Of a DNA stretch of 64,000 nt, positions 27,833 to 36,618 are shown one piece after another. Origin of the DNA: Acetohalobium arabaticum DSM 5501. Its GTDB lineage: Bacteria > Bacillota > Halanaerobiia > Halobacteroidales > Acetohalobiaceae. The notes under the pieces were generated by a model. That model had not been told where the DNA came from. It saw only the letters and a program-made list of their open reading frames with translations, and ran no database searches. Within the stretch, counting starts at the first letter, position 1. Each line of letters starts with the position of its first letter. The position numbers were made by a program, and so were the translations under genes. The DNA lies in contig NC_014378.1 in NCBI RefSeq assembly GCF_000144695.1, positions 1,822,043 to 1,886,042 on the forward strand, read 5' to 3'.

Positions 27833-28392
27833 TATCTATCACCACTTTTCTGTTCCAGAGCATAACCAATTATTCTCATTTCAACTTGAATCCTATCAGT
27901 AGGAGCTAATTTAGATGAAATATTTAAATTCTGAATTCGAATTAGATAATCCAGTTCTACTATTTTATTTACAAAATCTATGATGTTATTATAAGTTCCC
28001 TCTAGATTAACCTTAACCGGATACTGAATATAGATATCATCTTTAATCGATTCTGCTGGACCAGTAGATAACAGCTCAACTCCTGTCTGATCAGCTAAAT
28101 TGCCTAAATCTACAATTAATCTTGAATCATCTCCTATCTCCAGAAAATTACCTTCTTTTTCTTGCAGCTGCTGTTGAAGTAATTCATACTTCTGTTTTAG
28201 TTCCTTCTTTTTCTCCAATACCTTGCTTTCAACCCGCAACTCATTAAGCTTCTGTTCTACTTGCTGTTTGACTTCAGCCAATCTTTTGACCTGCGGCTGA
28301 TAAATATAATAATAATATCCGACACTCAAAATCACTATTAATCCAATCAGTATTAATTTCTGTTCTCTCGAACTTAAGTTACTCCATTCCAT
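27832..28392 (-). CDS. pilO: PilO-like pilus assembly protein
   Basis: Membrane protein with a short cytoplasmic start, one helix (LILIGLIVILSVGYYYYIY), a coiled coil (about 45-90, Glu/Lys/Gln rich) and a ferredoxin-like periplasmic domain (VDLGNLADQTGVELLSTGP, YPVKVNLEGTYNNIIDFVNKI). This is the PilO pattern; it dimerises with PilN. The ATG at 28392 is chosen because GGTGAT lies just upstream; an ATG at 28407 adds five residues. It overlaps the end of pilN by 14 bp. Confidence 0.82.
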   Translation of the reverse strand: MEWSNLSSREQKLILIGLIVILSVGYYYYIYQPQVKRLAEVKQQVEQKLNELRVESKVLEKKKELKQKYELLQQQLQEKEGNFLEIGDDSRLIVDLGNLADQTGVELLSTGPAESIKDDIYIQYPVKVNLEGTYNNIIDFVNKIVELDYLIRIQNLNISSKLAPTDRIQVEMRIIGYALEQKSGDR

Positions 28393-28954
28393 TATTATCA
28401 CCAACATTCGCTCTTAACTTACCGCTTATCTGATAATGAATGGTGTTCTGATCTTCATAACCGTTTAAGACAAGCTTCTTTTGGGTTGAAGAATCAATCG
28501 AAACATCATTAAAGTAACTGGAAGTCTTTAATTTCTCAATCATTATCTCCAGTTGTTGATTATTCAAAGTATATCCGGTGATCTTAAATGACTGATGACT
28601 GACTACTTTAAATTCTTTAATCCAGCTTTCATCAGAAATTACCTGCTGTAATTCTCTTAAAACAGCACTCCAATCTACCTTTTCTCCTACTATCTTTTTC
28701 CGGTTATGGAGCCTAGTCTTTAAGCTTTGGTATTCCTTCTGTAACTTATTCAGTCCCTGACTCTTATCTTTAAGCTTATCTAACTCTCTATCAATCAACT
28801 CTAATTTTGCTTCTGCTCTTTTAATCTCCAGACTTAATTTAATATAATAAGAAAGCGGTATTAATAATAAAGTAAAGATTAGGACTCCGATCAAGATCTT
28901 ATCTATATTCAATTTTCTTTTTTCTTTATATTCGGAAGGCAACAGATTAATCAT
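28379..28954 (-). CDS. pilN: PilN pilus assembly protein
   Basis: The protein begins with INLLPSEYKEKR, the PilN motif that docks into PilM. A membrane helix (about 21-41), a coiled coil (50-85) and a ferredoxin-like domain with SVLRELQQVI-type sequence (WSAVLRELQQVISDESWIKEF) follow. 191 residues is normal. It overlaps pilM by 8 bp and pilO by 14 bp, typical of a stoichiometric complex. Confidence 0.87.
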   Translation of the reverse strand: MINLLPSEYKEKRKLNIDKILIGVLIFTLLLIPLSYYIKLSLEIKRAEAKLELIDRELDKLKDKSQGLNKLQKEYQSLKTRLHNRKKIVGEKVDWSAVLRELQQVISDESWIKEFKVVSHQSFKITGYTLNNQQLEIMIEKLKTSSYFNDVSIDSSTQKKLVLNGYEDQNTIHYQISGKLRANVGDNNGME

Positions 28955-30005
28955 TTCCCTTTACCTCCCTTAATCCCAGTCCAATTCCAACACTTAAAAA
29001 CGGCATCACTTCTAATAATTCACTGCGGGAAAGTCCCTCTACTTTTGATTCTATACTTGAAATTAAATCTAACTTTTCTGTTGTTACTTCAAATTCATTC
29101 TCCAGATGAGAAATAAATCCGGTTAATTTGCTCTCGCCGCCGGTTAAGACTAATTGGTCCACATTATAATCCTTATACTGTACCTGAAAGTAATCAAGCG
29201 ATCTATAGATAGCTGTCGTTAAATTTCTGATCAAGACATTTAGTTTTGCATCTTCAAACAAATTATTATTTCGTTTGTACTCTTCGGCTTCTTCGAAACT
29301 TAAATCATAATTTTCCATTATCTCTTCAGTAATCTCATCTCCGGCCATTCTTATAGTTCTAGTAAAGATTAATTCACCATTCCCAAAAATCGAAACATCA
29401 GTGGTACCAGCACCGATATCTATTAAACCGATAGTTTGAGTAGGGTATAGCTGGTGTACTACTCTAGCAGCTGCTGTAGGTTCTATCTCAATAGCTGCTA
29501 GCTTAAGCCCTAAATTCGCAAAGAGATCTATGTATCTATCGATTAAATCCTTAGCTACAGCCACTAACATCAATTCATAACCGCCGTTAGGCTTTCTAGT
29601 AACAATTTCATAATCTAAAATGGCTTCATCTACTGAAATCGGAATCTGTTCCTGGGCCTCCCATCTGATTACTTCATCCAGCTCATCTTCCGGCATATTG
29701 GGCACTTCAACAGTTCTAATAATTACCTCTTCACCGCTAACAGCTGTCACTGCTTGATCTACTTGGAATTCATTATCTTCAAGTAAAGACTTTATCTGCT
29801 CCGACAGTGCATCTATATCTTTTAATTTACCTTCTTCTACAGCTTCAGAAGGTGTAGGCGTAATAGCTAGATTATTAAGCTGAATCTTATCTTGTTTAGA
29901 CTCGACTTCTACTAACTTAATTAAGCTATCTCCGATATCCAGACCGATTATGTTATTGTTGAAGAAACTACTGAATTTATTTTTAAGCTTGTCCAATACT
30001 TTCAT
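28947..30005 (-). CDS. pilM: PilM actin-like pilus assembly ATPase
   Basis: Cytoplasmic actin-fold protein that binds the N-terminus of PilN. It has the FtsA/PilM-type phosphate loops IIGLDIGDSLIKLVEVE and IGLIDIGAGTTDVSIFGNGELIFTRTI, and LVLTGGESKLTGFISHLE as the adenosine motif. 352 residues is full length. It heads the pilM-N-O-P-Q run, downstream of the minor pilin genes. Confidence 0.93.
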   Translation of the reverse strand: MKVLDKLKNKFSSFFNNNIIGLDIGDSLIKLVEVESKQDKIQLNNLAITPTPSEAVEEGKLKDIDALSEQIKSLLEDNEFQVDQAVTAVSGEEVIIRTVEVPNMPEDELDEVIRWEAQEQIPISVDEAILDYEIVTRKPNGGYELMLVAVAKDLIDRYIDLFANLGLKLAAIEIEPTAAARVVHQLYPTQTIGLIDIGAGTTDVSIFGNGELIFTRTIRMAGDEITEEIMENYDLSFEEAEEYKRNNNLFEDAKLNVLIRNLTTAIYRSLDYFQVQYKDYNVDQLVLTGGESKLTGFISHLENEFEVTTEKLDLISSIESKVEGLSRSELLEVMPFLSVGIGLGLREVKGND

Positions 30006-30018
30006 TGGTTCACCTCTT

Positions 30019-31044
30019 TCAATTCACTTCCTGCCAGCTTGTTATTTTTATACCAGATATATCACTAGGTACACCATTCTCTCTAGGAGATAAATAATTT
30101 ATAGTTTGGTTCTTTTTATTTGTACTTATCTTAAATTTCACATTGCTTTCTGCTACACACTGGCCTTTAAAAGTAAATGGGCCATTTATTTCATCAGAAT
30201 TTCCAGGACTTTCTTCCTTAGCATGTCCTTTAAATGTAACATTCCCCTCACTATATATATAAGTATTCTTTAGAGTTCCTTTCCCAGTTGTTTTATATTT
30301 AAAATTTCCTTTAATCATAAGAACTATATTATTTACCTCGTGAATATTATCCAATGTTAAATCATCATCAACAACTACAACAGGAAGATTATCTCCCTCA
30401 GAATAAGATACTTCTATATCATTTAAAGTTCCTTTCCCTTTAATATAAACTACCTCACCAGAATTTAAATCTAAATCTCCATTATATCCATCTGCTTTTT
30501 CTATTACATTTTTATCATTAATATAATCGTCATAAACATCATCATCTATAGCATCTAATTCATTAACCTGTTGTCCACTATTAGATAAATTAGAATTATC
30601 CTCCCCATTATTCCCATTACTTTCACTATTTTCATTTATAATAAAGTCTGTTCCATATATAAAAGGCTTTTCTGAATACACATTAACAAGAGCAATAGTA
30701 GCTTTTATTTTTCTTTTAGCATTATTTTCTGCTTTTCCTTTAACAATTATTTTGAATTCATTTTCATCCTTTACTATCTCTAAATATTCACATGTAGAAT
30801 TAGCAATATTAAAATCACTCAATTTCCCTTTTAATTCATCTTCAGTAATAGTGAAATTTATTTCATTTATGACTTTTTCAATTCCAGCTTCTGCTGTATA
30901 AAGAGCTTGAACTCTATCTATATTATAGGTGTTTATCTTAATTTCATTATTTAACATATATGAAGAAGCAGTAACCATAGTCATTAAAACAGTAATTGTT
31001 AATAAAGCCAAAAAAATTACTGATCCCTGCTCATTTTTACACAT
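30019..31044 (-). CDS. PilX-type pilus-associated protein with beta-rich C-terminal region
   Basis: The N-terminus EQGSVIFLALLTITVLMTMVTASSYMLNNEIKI, followed by ALYTAEAGIEKVINEI, matches the PilX N-terminal pattern of pilus and competence minor proteins (one pilin-like hydrophobic helix without the classical GFTLIE site). The middle is Asn/Ser/Asp rich. The rest (about 180-330) is rich in Gly, Lys, Thr and Val repeats such as LNSGEVVYIKGKGTLNDIEV and NNIVLMIKGNFKYKTTGKGTLKNTYIYSEGNVTFKG, suggesting a beta-solenoid-like surface domain. Function of that domain is unknown. Confidence 0.7.
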   Translation of the reverse strand: MCKNEQGSVIFLALLTITVLMTMVTASSYMLNNEIKINTYNIDRVQALYTAEAGIEKVINEINFTITEDELKGKLSDFNIANSTCEYLEIVKDENEFKIIVKGKAENNAKRKIKATIALVNVYSEKPFIYGTDFIINENSESNGNNGEDNSNLSNSGQQVNELDAIDDDVYDDYINDKNVIEKADGYNGDLDLNSGEVVYIKGKGTLNDIEVSYSEGDNLPVVVVDDDLTLDNIHEVNNIVLMIKGNFKYKTTGKGTLKNTYIYSEGNVTFKGHAKEESPGNSDEINGPFTFKGQCVAESNVKFKISTNKKNQTINYLSPRENGVPSDISGIKITSWQEVN

Positions 31045-31058
31045 TTCTTCACCTCACT

Positions 31059-31574
31059 TCAATTTCGAAGATAAACTTTGTTAATCAAATTATAAGTTTT
31101 GTCTTCAACTTCTAAAACTAACTTTATTTTTATTAATTCTTTATCTTCTTTAGCTATCTCACAATCATCACTTGAATCAATATAATTAAAAACATCAGAA
31201 TTAGATATTATTTTTTGTGTAATAGGTTTATGAGATGACCAATCTGCTTCTTTCTCTTTGAGCACACCATCTTCTACTAAGTATTCCAAATATTCATTTC
31301 CTGAATCATCTTTTAAAGTTAACCTAACTCCATTATTTGTTTGAGTTCCAGAACCATCTTTTATTATTGCTTGAGATGCTTTACGAATCTCTGGAGATAA
31401 TCTCAACATTATTCCTCTACCTCTCTGTTGGAGGTCTACCTGCTGTTGATTAAAGTTCCAGACTTTCACTCCAGTCAATAATACATTAGATATTGCAGTA
31501 CTAACTACACCGATAATTGCTAATACAATTAAAACCTCAATTAAAGTAAAACCTTGATTTCTGCCACTTAACAT
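31059..31574 (-). CDS. Prepilin-type minor pilin, PilW-like
   Basis: A class III signal, NQGFTLIEVLIVLAIIGVVSTAISNVLL, begins near residue 5, with the Glu at mature position 5 needed for assembly. The remainder resembles PilW/ComGF minor pseudopilins (QQQVDLQQRGRGIMLRLSPEIRKA). 171 residues. It should be processed by PilD encoded nearby and sit at the pilus tip or help priming. Confidence 0.82.
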   Translation of the reverse strand: MLSGRNQGFTLIEVLIVLAIIGVVSTAISNVLLTGVKVWNFNQQQVDLQQRGRGIMLRLSPEIRKASQAIIKDGSGTQTNNGVRLTLKDDSGNEYLEYLVEDGVLKEKEADWSSHKPITQKIISNSDVFNYIDSSDDCEIAKEDKELIKIKLVLEVEDKTYNLINKVYLRN

Positions 31575-31583
31575 ATATATCAG

Positions 31584-31973
31584 TCACCTTTTTGCAATTA
31601 AAGTTTCTAACTTTACTAACTCATCATCATTCCAATGAACAATCACTGTTATTTCTTTTATTTTATCATCCGGATCCCCATTAACTTCTATATTGAAATT
31701 AGGATAATCATCTTCTCCATCGCCATCAATATCAATTTTGTCATGATTTTTAATACTATCTGGCAAATCAACGAAATCTTTGCTCTTAAGCTTTTCCATC
31801 TTCTGCTGTGCTAAATTCAAGGCTATACTCTTCTTTTCAGTCTCACTTACCATTCTAGTACTGCTTACAAAGTAACCTAAAATTGGAACCAGAGCAATAA
31901 ATAATAGAGTAATCCCTACCATAACTTCAATTAGACTCATTCCTTCTTCCCATTGATGAAGTTGAAATAACAT
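31584..31973 (-). CDS. Prepilin-type minor pilin, PilV-like
   Basis: The N-terminus has EEGMSLIEVMVGITLLFIALVPILGYFV, a prepilin leader with Met instead of Phe after the Gly, as in many PilV proteins. The SETEKKSIALNLAQQKMEKLKS helix is typical of PilV/GspI. The ATG at 31973 has GGAGGG upstream and is preferred to a start 24 bases earlier. 129 residues. Confidence 0.82.
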   Translation of the reverse strand: MLFQLHQWEEGMSLIEVMVGITLLFIALVPILGYFVSSTRMVSETEKKSIALNLAQQKMEKLKSKDFVDLPDSIKNHDKIDIDGDGEDDYPNFNIEVNGDPDDKIKEITVIVHWNDDELVKLETLIAKR

Positions 31974-31993
31974 TGTACTCCCTCCAACATATA

Positions 31994-32464
31994 TCACATA
32001 TCAATCCAATTCTTTAACTCCTCATCCCATGCCTTAACTGAAATACGGCCTGTAACTGAATAGACATATATTCTATATTTTTCACCATTGCTGTTTTTCA
32101 GTCTTACCTCTCCATAGTCTGCTGTTCCTTCAGGAAGAAAGTGAATTCTATTTGACTCATAAATATCTATTCCTGTATTAGAATCTTTAGTTTCAAATTC
32201 TTTATCATCACTATACCGAAAAAGTGTATATGTCTCGTTAGCTGTACTAAATTTAACCCCATATTTTTCTTGTTTAAAGACAGTCCATTGTTTTGCTTTA
32301 TTAAGCATAGATACTATTGAACTAACCTCTGTCTTCAACCGATAATTGGCCAATACATCCCTAATTCCAAAAGCACCAACTCCAGCCAAAACTCCGATAA
32401 TACTGACAACTACCAACACTTCAAGCAAAGTAAATCCTGCTTTCCTCTCGGCTATTCCTTTCAT
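31994..32464 (-). CDS. Prepilin-type minor pilin, GspH/FimT-like
   Basis: Leader KAGFTLLEVLVVVSIIGVLAGVGAFGIRDVLANYRLKTEVSSIVSMLNKAKQWTVFKQEKYGVKF is typical of FimT/GspH pseudopilins, including the long helix and following beta region. The ATG at 32464 has GGGG 9 bases upstream; a TTG three codons earlier is less likely. 156 residues. It is first in the run of minor pilin genes after pilD. Confidence 0.83.
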   Translation of the reverse strand: MKGIAERKAGFTLLEVLVVVSIIGVLAGVGAFGIRDVLANYRLKTEVSSIVSMLNKAKQWTVFKQEKYGVKFSTANETYTLFRYSDDKEFETKDSNTGIDIYESNRIHFLPEGTADYGEVRLKNSNGEKYRIYVYSVTGRISVKAWDEELKNWIDM

Positions 32465-32481
32465 TACTTTCAACCCCGCTA

Positions 32482-33246
32482 TTACAAATTCAGCATTCCA
32501 AACTTATATGATAGATACCAATCCATAATGACCTGTCCATATAGAATCATCAACAAATTCCCCAATGCTAATAACGGACCAAAAGGAACTCTATCCTTTC
32601 TACTCTTAACTCCCAATCCAATTAAAGCTAGTCCAATAACAGAACCAACAATAGAACCGATAAAGATGCTTATCAATGTATATTTCGCTCCTAGATAAGT
32701 TCCTATCATAGCTATAAACTTGACATCTCCCATGCCCAATCCGCCCTTAGTGATAACTGCAATTAATAATAAGAATCCTGCCGGTATCACTAAGCCCAAT
32801 AAAGCTGATCTGATAGTTATGTGCTTAAATAATAAGCTGAGTATAAGTCCAGTAATAATTCCGAAATATGTGATGCGGTTAGGTATGATCTGATGTTTTA
32901 GATCAATAACAGCAGCAGTTAATAATAATGATGATAAGAATGCATAGATCATAAACTGGATACTGAAGTAATACTGTTGGAATAGCAATAAAAATATGAT
33001 TCCAGTTAAAAATTCTACCAGCGGATACTGATAAGAAATCTTTGCTCCACAGTAACGACATCTACCTTTAGTCAGCAAGAAACTAACAATCGGAATCAAG
33101 TCAATTACTCCTAATTCTGTCTGACAGCTAGTACAGCGAGAACGCGGAAAGATTATTGATTTGTCTTCAGGTAATCGATAGATTATTACGTTTAAGAAGC
33201 TGCCTATTATAAGTCCGAAGATGAAGATTACAGCATTTACTATCAT
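32482..33246 (-). CDS. pilD: Prepilin peptidase / N-methyltransferase PilD
   Basis: Integral membrane aspartic protease that cleaves class III leaders and methylates the new N-terminus. It has an N-terminal helix with IIGSFLNVIIYRLPEDKSI, two zinc-type CxxC pairs (RCTSCQ and GRCRYCGAKISYQYP), then the A24 peptidase domain with the catalytic aspartates in AAVIDLKHQIIPN and GLGMGDVKFIAMIG. 254 residues is normal. All six prepilins in this window would be its substrates. Confidence 0.94.
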   Translation of the reverse strand: MIVNAVIFIFGLIIGSFLNVIIYRLPEDKSIIFPRSRCTSCQTELGVIDLIPIVSFLLTKGRCRYCGAKISYQYPLVEFLTGIIFLLLFQQYYFSIQFMIYAFLSSLLLTAAVIDLKHQIIPNRITYFGIITGLILSLLFKHITIRSALLGLVIPAGFLLLIAVITKGGLGMGDVKFIAMIGTYLGAKYTLISIFIGSIVGSVIGLALIGLGVKSRKDRVPFGPLLALGNLLMILYGQVIMDWYLSYKFGMLNL

Positions 33247-33284
33247 TACTCAGCCCTCCATCCATCTACAAATAATTATTTCTT

Positions 33285-35066
33285 CTAGACTAACTCTTCC
33301 TTCAACTTCATATTAACGCTAATTCCAATTCCAAATAGAATCCAGAAGACTGGGGCCACTGAAATAACGCTGTCATTAAATAAACCTGCTATAGCATAGG
33401 CTAAAAAAGCTCCAAAGATTCCCACTCCTACCTTCTTATAGAAGTTATCGAATCTTCCACCCCAGTATAACTTGATGCTAGAAAAGGAATAAACACCGAA
33501 CACAGTCAGCAAAGCTATTAGCGAAATTACTCCTGTATTAATTCCAACCTGCAGATACATATTATGCGGCTTATCTACTATCTTTCTGGTGGTATTAAAG
33601 GCAATTAACTTACCGACATTATCATACTGCGGAAAATAAAGTCCATAAGTATCAGGACCATAACCGGTCAAGATTGTATCCTTTAACATCGGTAGCGATC
33701 TAGACCAGATATATCCGCGGTTCGAACCTAGATTCTCTCTACCTTCAAATCCCCACTTCTCAATCTGTCCTGTCTTATAGGCTTTGCCGGCAAATCCCAT
33801 AATCCAGAATCCTCGCTCCGGTTTAGTTGTGATCTTAAAATCAACTTTTTTCTTCCCAAATTCAGATGAACCATACTCAAAATGCAGTAGCCCTTTATCA
33901 GGAAGTAACCTGAACTTATAAGCCTGATATTTACCATTCTTTAGCTTAATGATACCGCCATCTTTTTTTAGCTTATAATCAACTTTTTTGCCAGCTCCAT
34001 CTCTAAACGCAAGAGAATTATCCTCTGTAAGATTAATCTGTAGTTTCTCTTCTTTAGTAATTATCGTTAATTGGTCCTTGTTAATTGTAATGTCTTTGAA
34101 TTCCCCTGTCTTCTTGCCAGCAGCTATCTTTACCTCTTGACCAAAGGAAAATACCTCTTTTACTAATCTACCGTCACCAGCATAGTTCATGCCGGTAAAG
34201 ACAAGCATAAAACCGAGTGTTAGTACAGCTAAAGCTTTCCAATTTTTCTTCAATTCCCGGCGTAAAAGTATCACTAAAAAAACAATACTACAGAAACCGC
34301 CTACCATTCCCGCTCGGGAGAGAGAAGCTAACCAGCCAGCAAAGATTAGCAAACTGAAACAGCCTAACAATATTCTGATTTTCTTCTTTGCAGTCAGAGT
34401 ATATAAAGTTAGAACCAGCGCCAACAGCATTCCGGTATAGCTGCCCATATAATTGGGATTGTAGAGAGTAGAAAAAGCATAATCAAATCTAGCACTTATA
34501 TTATCTCCTATACTATGGAGACTCGACGGTAGAATAATCTCCTTTCCGAATACAGTAGTTAATGGATCAACTCCAAAGTACTGAAAGACCCCTATTGTTG
34601 ATATCACTGCAGCAGAGAGCAATAATGAAAAGAGCAAAAACCTTATATCCGGCTTATATTCCACTAGATTGATCGTTACAAATAAAATTATCAAATATCC
34701 TAGAAGAACAAACATCCCTTCATAGCGGTCAGGAAAGCCCCATAAAGCCACCGAAGGAGAAGTAGAATAAATAGTTGAAATAATAATCAGGATTCCATAG
34801 ATCTCCATGAATAAATAATAATAAGTCCTCTTTAGCTTTCTTCTTTTATAGTAATATACCACAAGTGAAATTACTGACGCTAAAACAGCAATCAAAAAAG
34901 CAATCATTTTGTAGTAAGAAAAGAAATCCAATTGCTGTGACCAGTAATCTTTTAAGATGCCATCAATCGAAATCTTTTTAGCATATACTATCAACGGCAC
35001 TACTGCCAATATAAAAGCTATCGGAAGTAGATACTTAATATGGGACTTTTCTTTAGAGTATTCCAT
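33285..35066 (-). CDS. O-antigen ligase / oligosaccharyltransferase-like membrane protein (Wzy_C type)
   Basis: A 593-residue polytopic protein with about ten membrane helices and the RxxPHNMYLQVGINTGVISL motif (about 500-520) seen in WaaL, Wzy and PglL-type enzymes. The large periplasmic loop (about 295-500) has an extra beta-rich segment, roughly residues 315-420, full of alternating Lys/Asp/Thr strands, before GPDTYGLYFPQYD. WaaL acts on lipopolysaccharide, and PglL/PilO-type enzymes glycosylate pilins. The location between pilD and the pilin genes favours a role in pilin or surface glycan transfer, but this is inference. Confidence 0.78.
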   Translation of the reverse strand: MEYSKEKSHIKYLLPIAFILAVVPLIVYAKKISIDGILKDYWSQQLDFFSYYKMIAFLIAVLASVISLVVYYYKRRKLKRTYYYLFMEIYGILIIISTIYSTSPSVALWGFPDRYEGMFVLLGYLIILFVTINLVEYKPDIRFLLFSLLLSAAVISTIGVFQYFGVDPLTTVFGKEIILPSSLHSIGDNISARFDYAFSTLYNPNYMGSYTGMLLALVLTLYTLTAKKKIRILLGCFSLLIFAGWLASLSRAGMVGGFCSIVFLVILLRRELKKNWKALAVLTLGFMLVFTGMNYAGDGRLVKEVFSFGQEVKIAAGKKTGEFKDITINKDQLTIITKEEKLQINLTEDNSLAFRDGAGKKVDYKLKKDGGIIKLKNGKYQAYKFRLLPDKGLLHFEYGSSEFGKKKVDFKITTKPERGFWIMGFAGKAYKTGQIEKWGFEGRENLGSNRGYIWSRSLPMLKDTILTGYGPDTYGLYFPQYDNVGKLIAFNTTRKIVDKPHNMYLQVGINTGVISLIALLTVFGVYSFSSIKLYWGGRFDNFYKKVGVGIFGAFLAYAIAGLFNDSVISVAPVFWILFGIGISVNMKLKEELV

Positions 35067-35274
35067 ACTTATTCTCCTTACATAGTCTCAGTTCAAAAAT
35101 AGAAGCAAAATGGTCTATCGATCACTCTTCTATAAATTTGGCTTTGCTACTTTTAAAAGAATATTGATATATTGTGTTACTTTCAAGAGATTGCAAATTA
35201 TAGTCAACAAATCTCTTACGCTTGCCATTCGTTCAACGTCCTGTCTCACTCATTCTCGAAAACTGACTCTCCAC

Positions 35275-35306
35275 CATAGCCAGCATACAGACCAATGCTG
35301 GCTATG
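35275..35306. other. 12-bp-stem hairpin in the module B insertion
   Basis: CATAGCCAGCAT and its perfect complement are separated by 8 bases. It lies in the part of the repeat that has no counterpart in the 41.9-kb copy, so it was added or kept only here. Confidence 0.6.
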
Positions 35307-35335
35307 GGATGAACTTATTGAGCAGAGAGATAATA

Positions 35336-35397
35336 TTAATGCTCTGATTCAAAAACAAGGAGCTAATTAATGCTCTGATTCAAAAACAAGGAGCTAA
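35336..35397. repeat. 31-bp perfect tandem duplication
   Basis: Two identical adjacent 31-bp units (35336-35366 and 35367-35397) with core CTCTGATTCAAAAACAAGG. It lies within the inserted part of module B. The exact identity suggests a recent event. Confidence 0.9.
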
Positions 35398-35554
35398 AAT
35401 CAGTTTCTCTACAGCCTCCATGGTTCCGGGTCAGTTTTAAGAGTCTCTCTGGACACATATTGACTATTGATAATAGAATATATTACTGTGGTTATAACAC
35501 ATAAATTTCATTGATCTGGTTTTAAACGCTTCCTCAGATAATTTTGCACAATTA

Positions 35555-35701
35555 GTTGATATCTTGCAACAAGCGACTTTAAAGCAGCCCCAGAAGAGAA
35601 TATAATTATCATATAAACTAGAATTTTAAAATGTAGCTATAAGGGTTAATTTACTGCTAATTGATTAGGGCTGATTTTTGGAGCGTTTGCAAGATATCAA
35701 C
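35555..35701 (+). repeat. 147-bp inverted-end element, copy 2
   Basis: Exactly 147 bp with perfect 15-bp inverted ends GTTGATATCTTGCAA and TTGCAAGATATCAAC, inner stem blocks CAGCCC and GGGCTG, and CTCTAAACTG following the right end. The left flank GCACAATTA is shared with copy 3. It lies 71 bp downstream of a pilin gene's stop (that gene is on the other strand). Confidence 0.88.
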
Positions 35702-35772
35702 TCTAAACTGCAACAATATGATTCTAATGCAAAAAGTATAATTTCTTAAGCAATAAAGTAATCCAACAGTTA

Positions 35773-36156
35773 CTAGTCATCTGTAGTACTTATACCGCCA
35801 GGAGTGAGTGTAACTTCTACTCCGCCTACTGAAGTACTTATAGTATAATCATATTCACTATCAGCCTCAAAACTATAATTATCTAAGCCCTCAAACTCTA
35901 CATATTCTGTAATTAAACTAACGCTCGTAGGATAAGAACCATTTTCAGCTTTATACATCTCTAAGCCCGTCTGAATATTCCGCAGGTCACTCTCTACGGC
36001 AGCAATTTTAGCTTTATCCTGAACTCCGCTAAATCGGGGAATAGCAATTCCGGCTAAAATACCCAACACTGAAATTACAATCATCAATTCAATTAATGTA
36101 AATCCCTCTTCTCCAGTACCAAAGTAATTTATCTTTTCTTGCCACTTGTTGAACAT
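35773..36156 (-). CDS. Type IV major-pilin-like protein (PilA/PilE), copy 1
   Basis: 127 residues. Leader plus helix EEGFTLIELMIVISVLGILAGIAIPRFSGVQDKAKIAAVESDLRNIQTGLEMYKAENGSYPTS is the type IVa pilin pattern with cleavage after Gly and Glu at position 5. The C-terminal half is short, acidic, and lacks the disulfide loop of Neisseria-type pilins. It lies 44 bp after a close paralogue, and its promoter-distal position ends the pilB-T-C-pilin run. Confidence 0.9.
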   Translation of the reverse strand: MFNKWQEKINYFGTGEEGFTLIELMIVISVLGILAGIAIPRFSGVQDKAKIAAVESDLRNIQTGLEMYKAENGSYPTSVSLITEYVEFEGLDNYSFEADSEYDYTISTSVGGVEVTLTPGGISTTDD

Positions 36157-36200
36157 TTACCTCACTCCTTGGTTAATATAAGTTCTATCACAGCTTAATC

Positions 36201-36599
36201 TTAGTTTGTTCCTATACCACCTGGTGTAACAAATACAGTTTTGCCTCCAACCTCTTCTGAAGTTTCTATTTTATAATCTCCATTTCCATCATCATTAAAT
36301 TCATAATTATTATTATAATAATCATCACTTTCAGCATCATCAATATAACCACTAAGACTAGTAATAGAATTAGGAGTAGTAGAATGTTCTGCAATATACA
36401 TTTCAGCTGCTGTTTGCAGATTTCTTAAATCACTTTCTGCTGAAGCAATATCAGCCTTATCTGTCACTCCACTAAATCTAGGAATAGCAATTCCAGCCAG
36501 AACCCCCAACACAGCAATTACAATCATCAACTCAATCAACGTAAAACCGTCTTCCTCACTAACAAAACTCATTCTTCTTCTCAACTTAGAAATCATCAT
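36201..36599 (-). CDS. Type IV major-pilin-like protein (PilA/PilE), copy 2
   Basis: 132 residues with EDGFTLIELMIVIAVLGVLAGIAIPRFSGVTDKADIASAESDLRNLQTAAEMYIAEHS; the first 60 mature residues are nearly the same as the neighbouring pilin. The C-terminal surface region differs and is rich in Asn, Asp and Tyr (DDYYNNNYEFNDDGNGDYK). AGGAGG precedes the ATG. Tandem pilin paralogues with divergent tails suggest alternative major subunits or a major/minor pair. Confidence 0.9.
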   Translation of the reverse strand: MMISKLRRRMSFVSEEDGFTLIELMIVIAVLGVLAGIAIPRFSGVTDKADIASAESDLRNLQTAAEMYIAEHSTTPNSITSLSGYIDDAESDDYYNNNYEFNDDGNGDYKIETSEEVGGKTVFVTPGGIGTN

Positions 36600-36618
36600 G
36601 ATTCCTCCTCTTTAATTT

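Larger units (their letters stand above)
35200..35467 (+). repeat. Module B repeat, copy in pilus cluster (interrupted)
   Basis: Starts with ATAGTCAA and ends with ACATATTGACTAT, and shares blocks CAACGTCCTGT, CCATGG and AAGAGTCKCTCTGGACACATATTGACTAT-like sequence with the 128-bp element at 41923-42050 in the opposite orientation. It is longer because about 135 bp are inserted, including a 12-bp-stem hairpin and a 31-bp tandem duplication. The 35067-35772 gap has no gene; it holds this module and then the 147-bp element. Confidence 0.65.

Noticed and set aside
35110-35370. 86-codon plus-strand open frame
   Set aside because: It runs through module B and the tandem duplication, has no ribosome site and no protein-like composition. 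The similar RSTSC-type peptide in the frame at 41808-42041 comes from the shared repeat.
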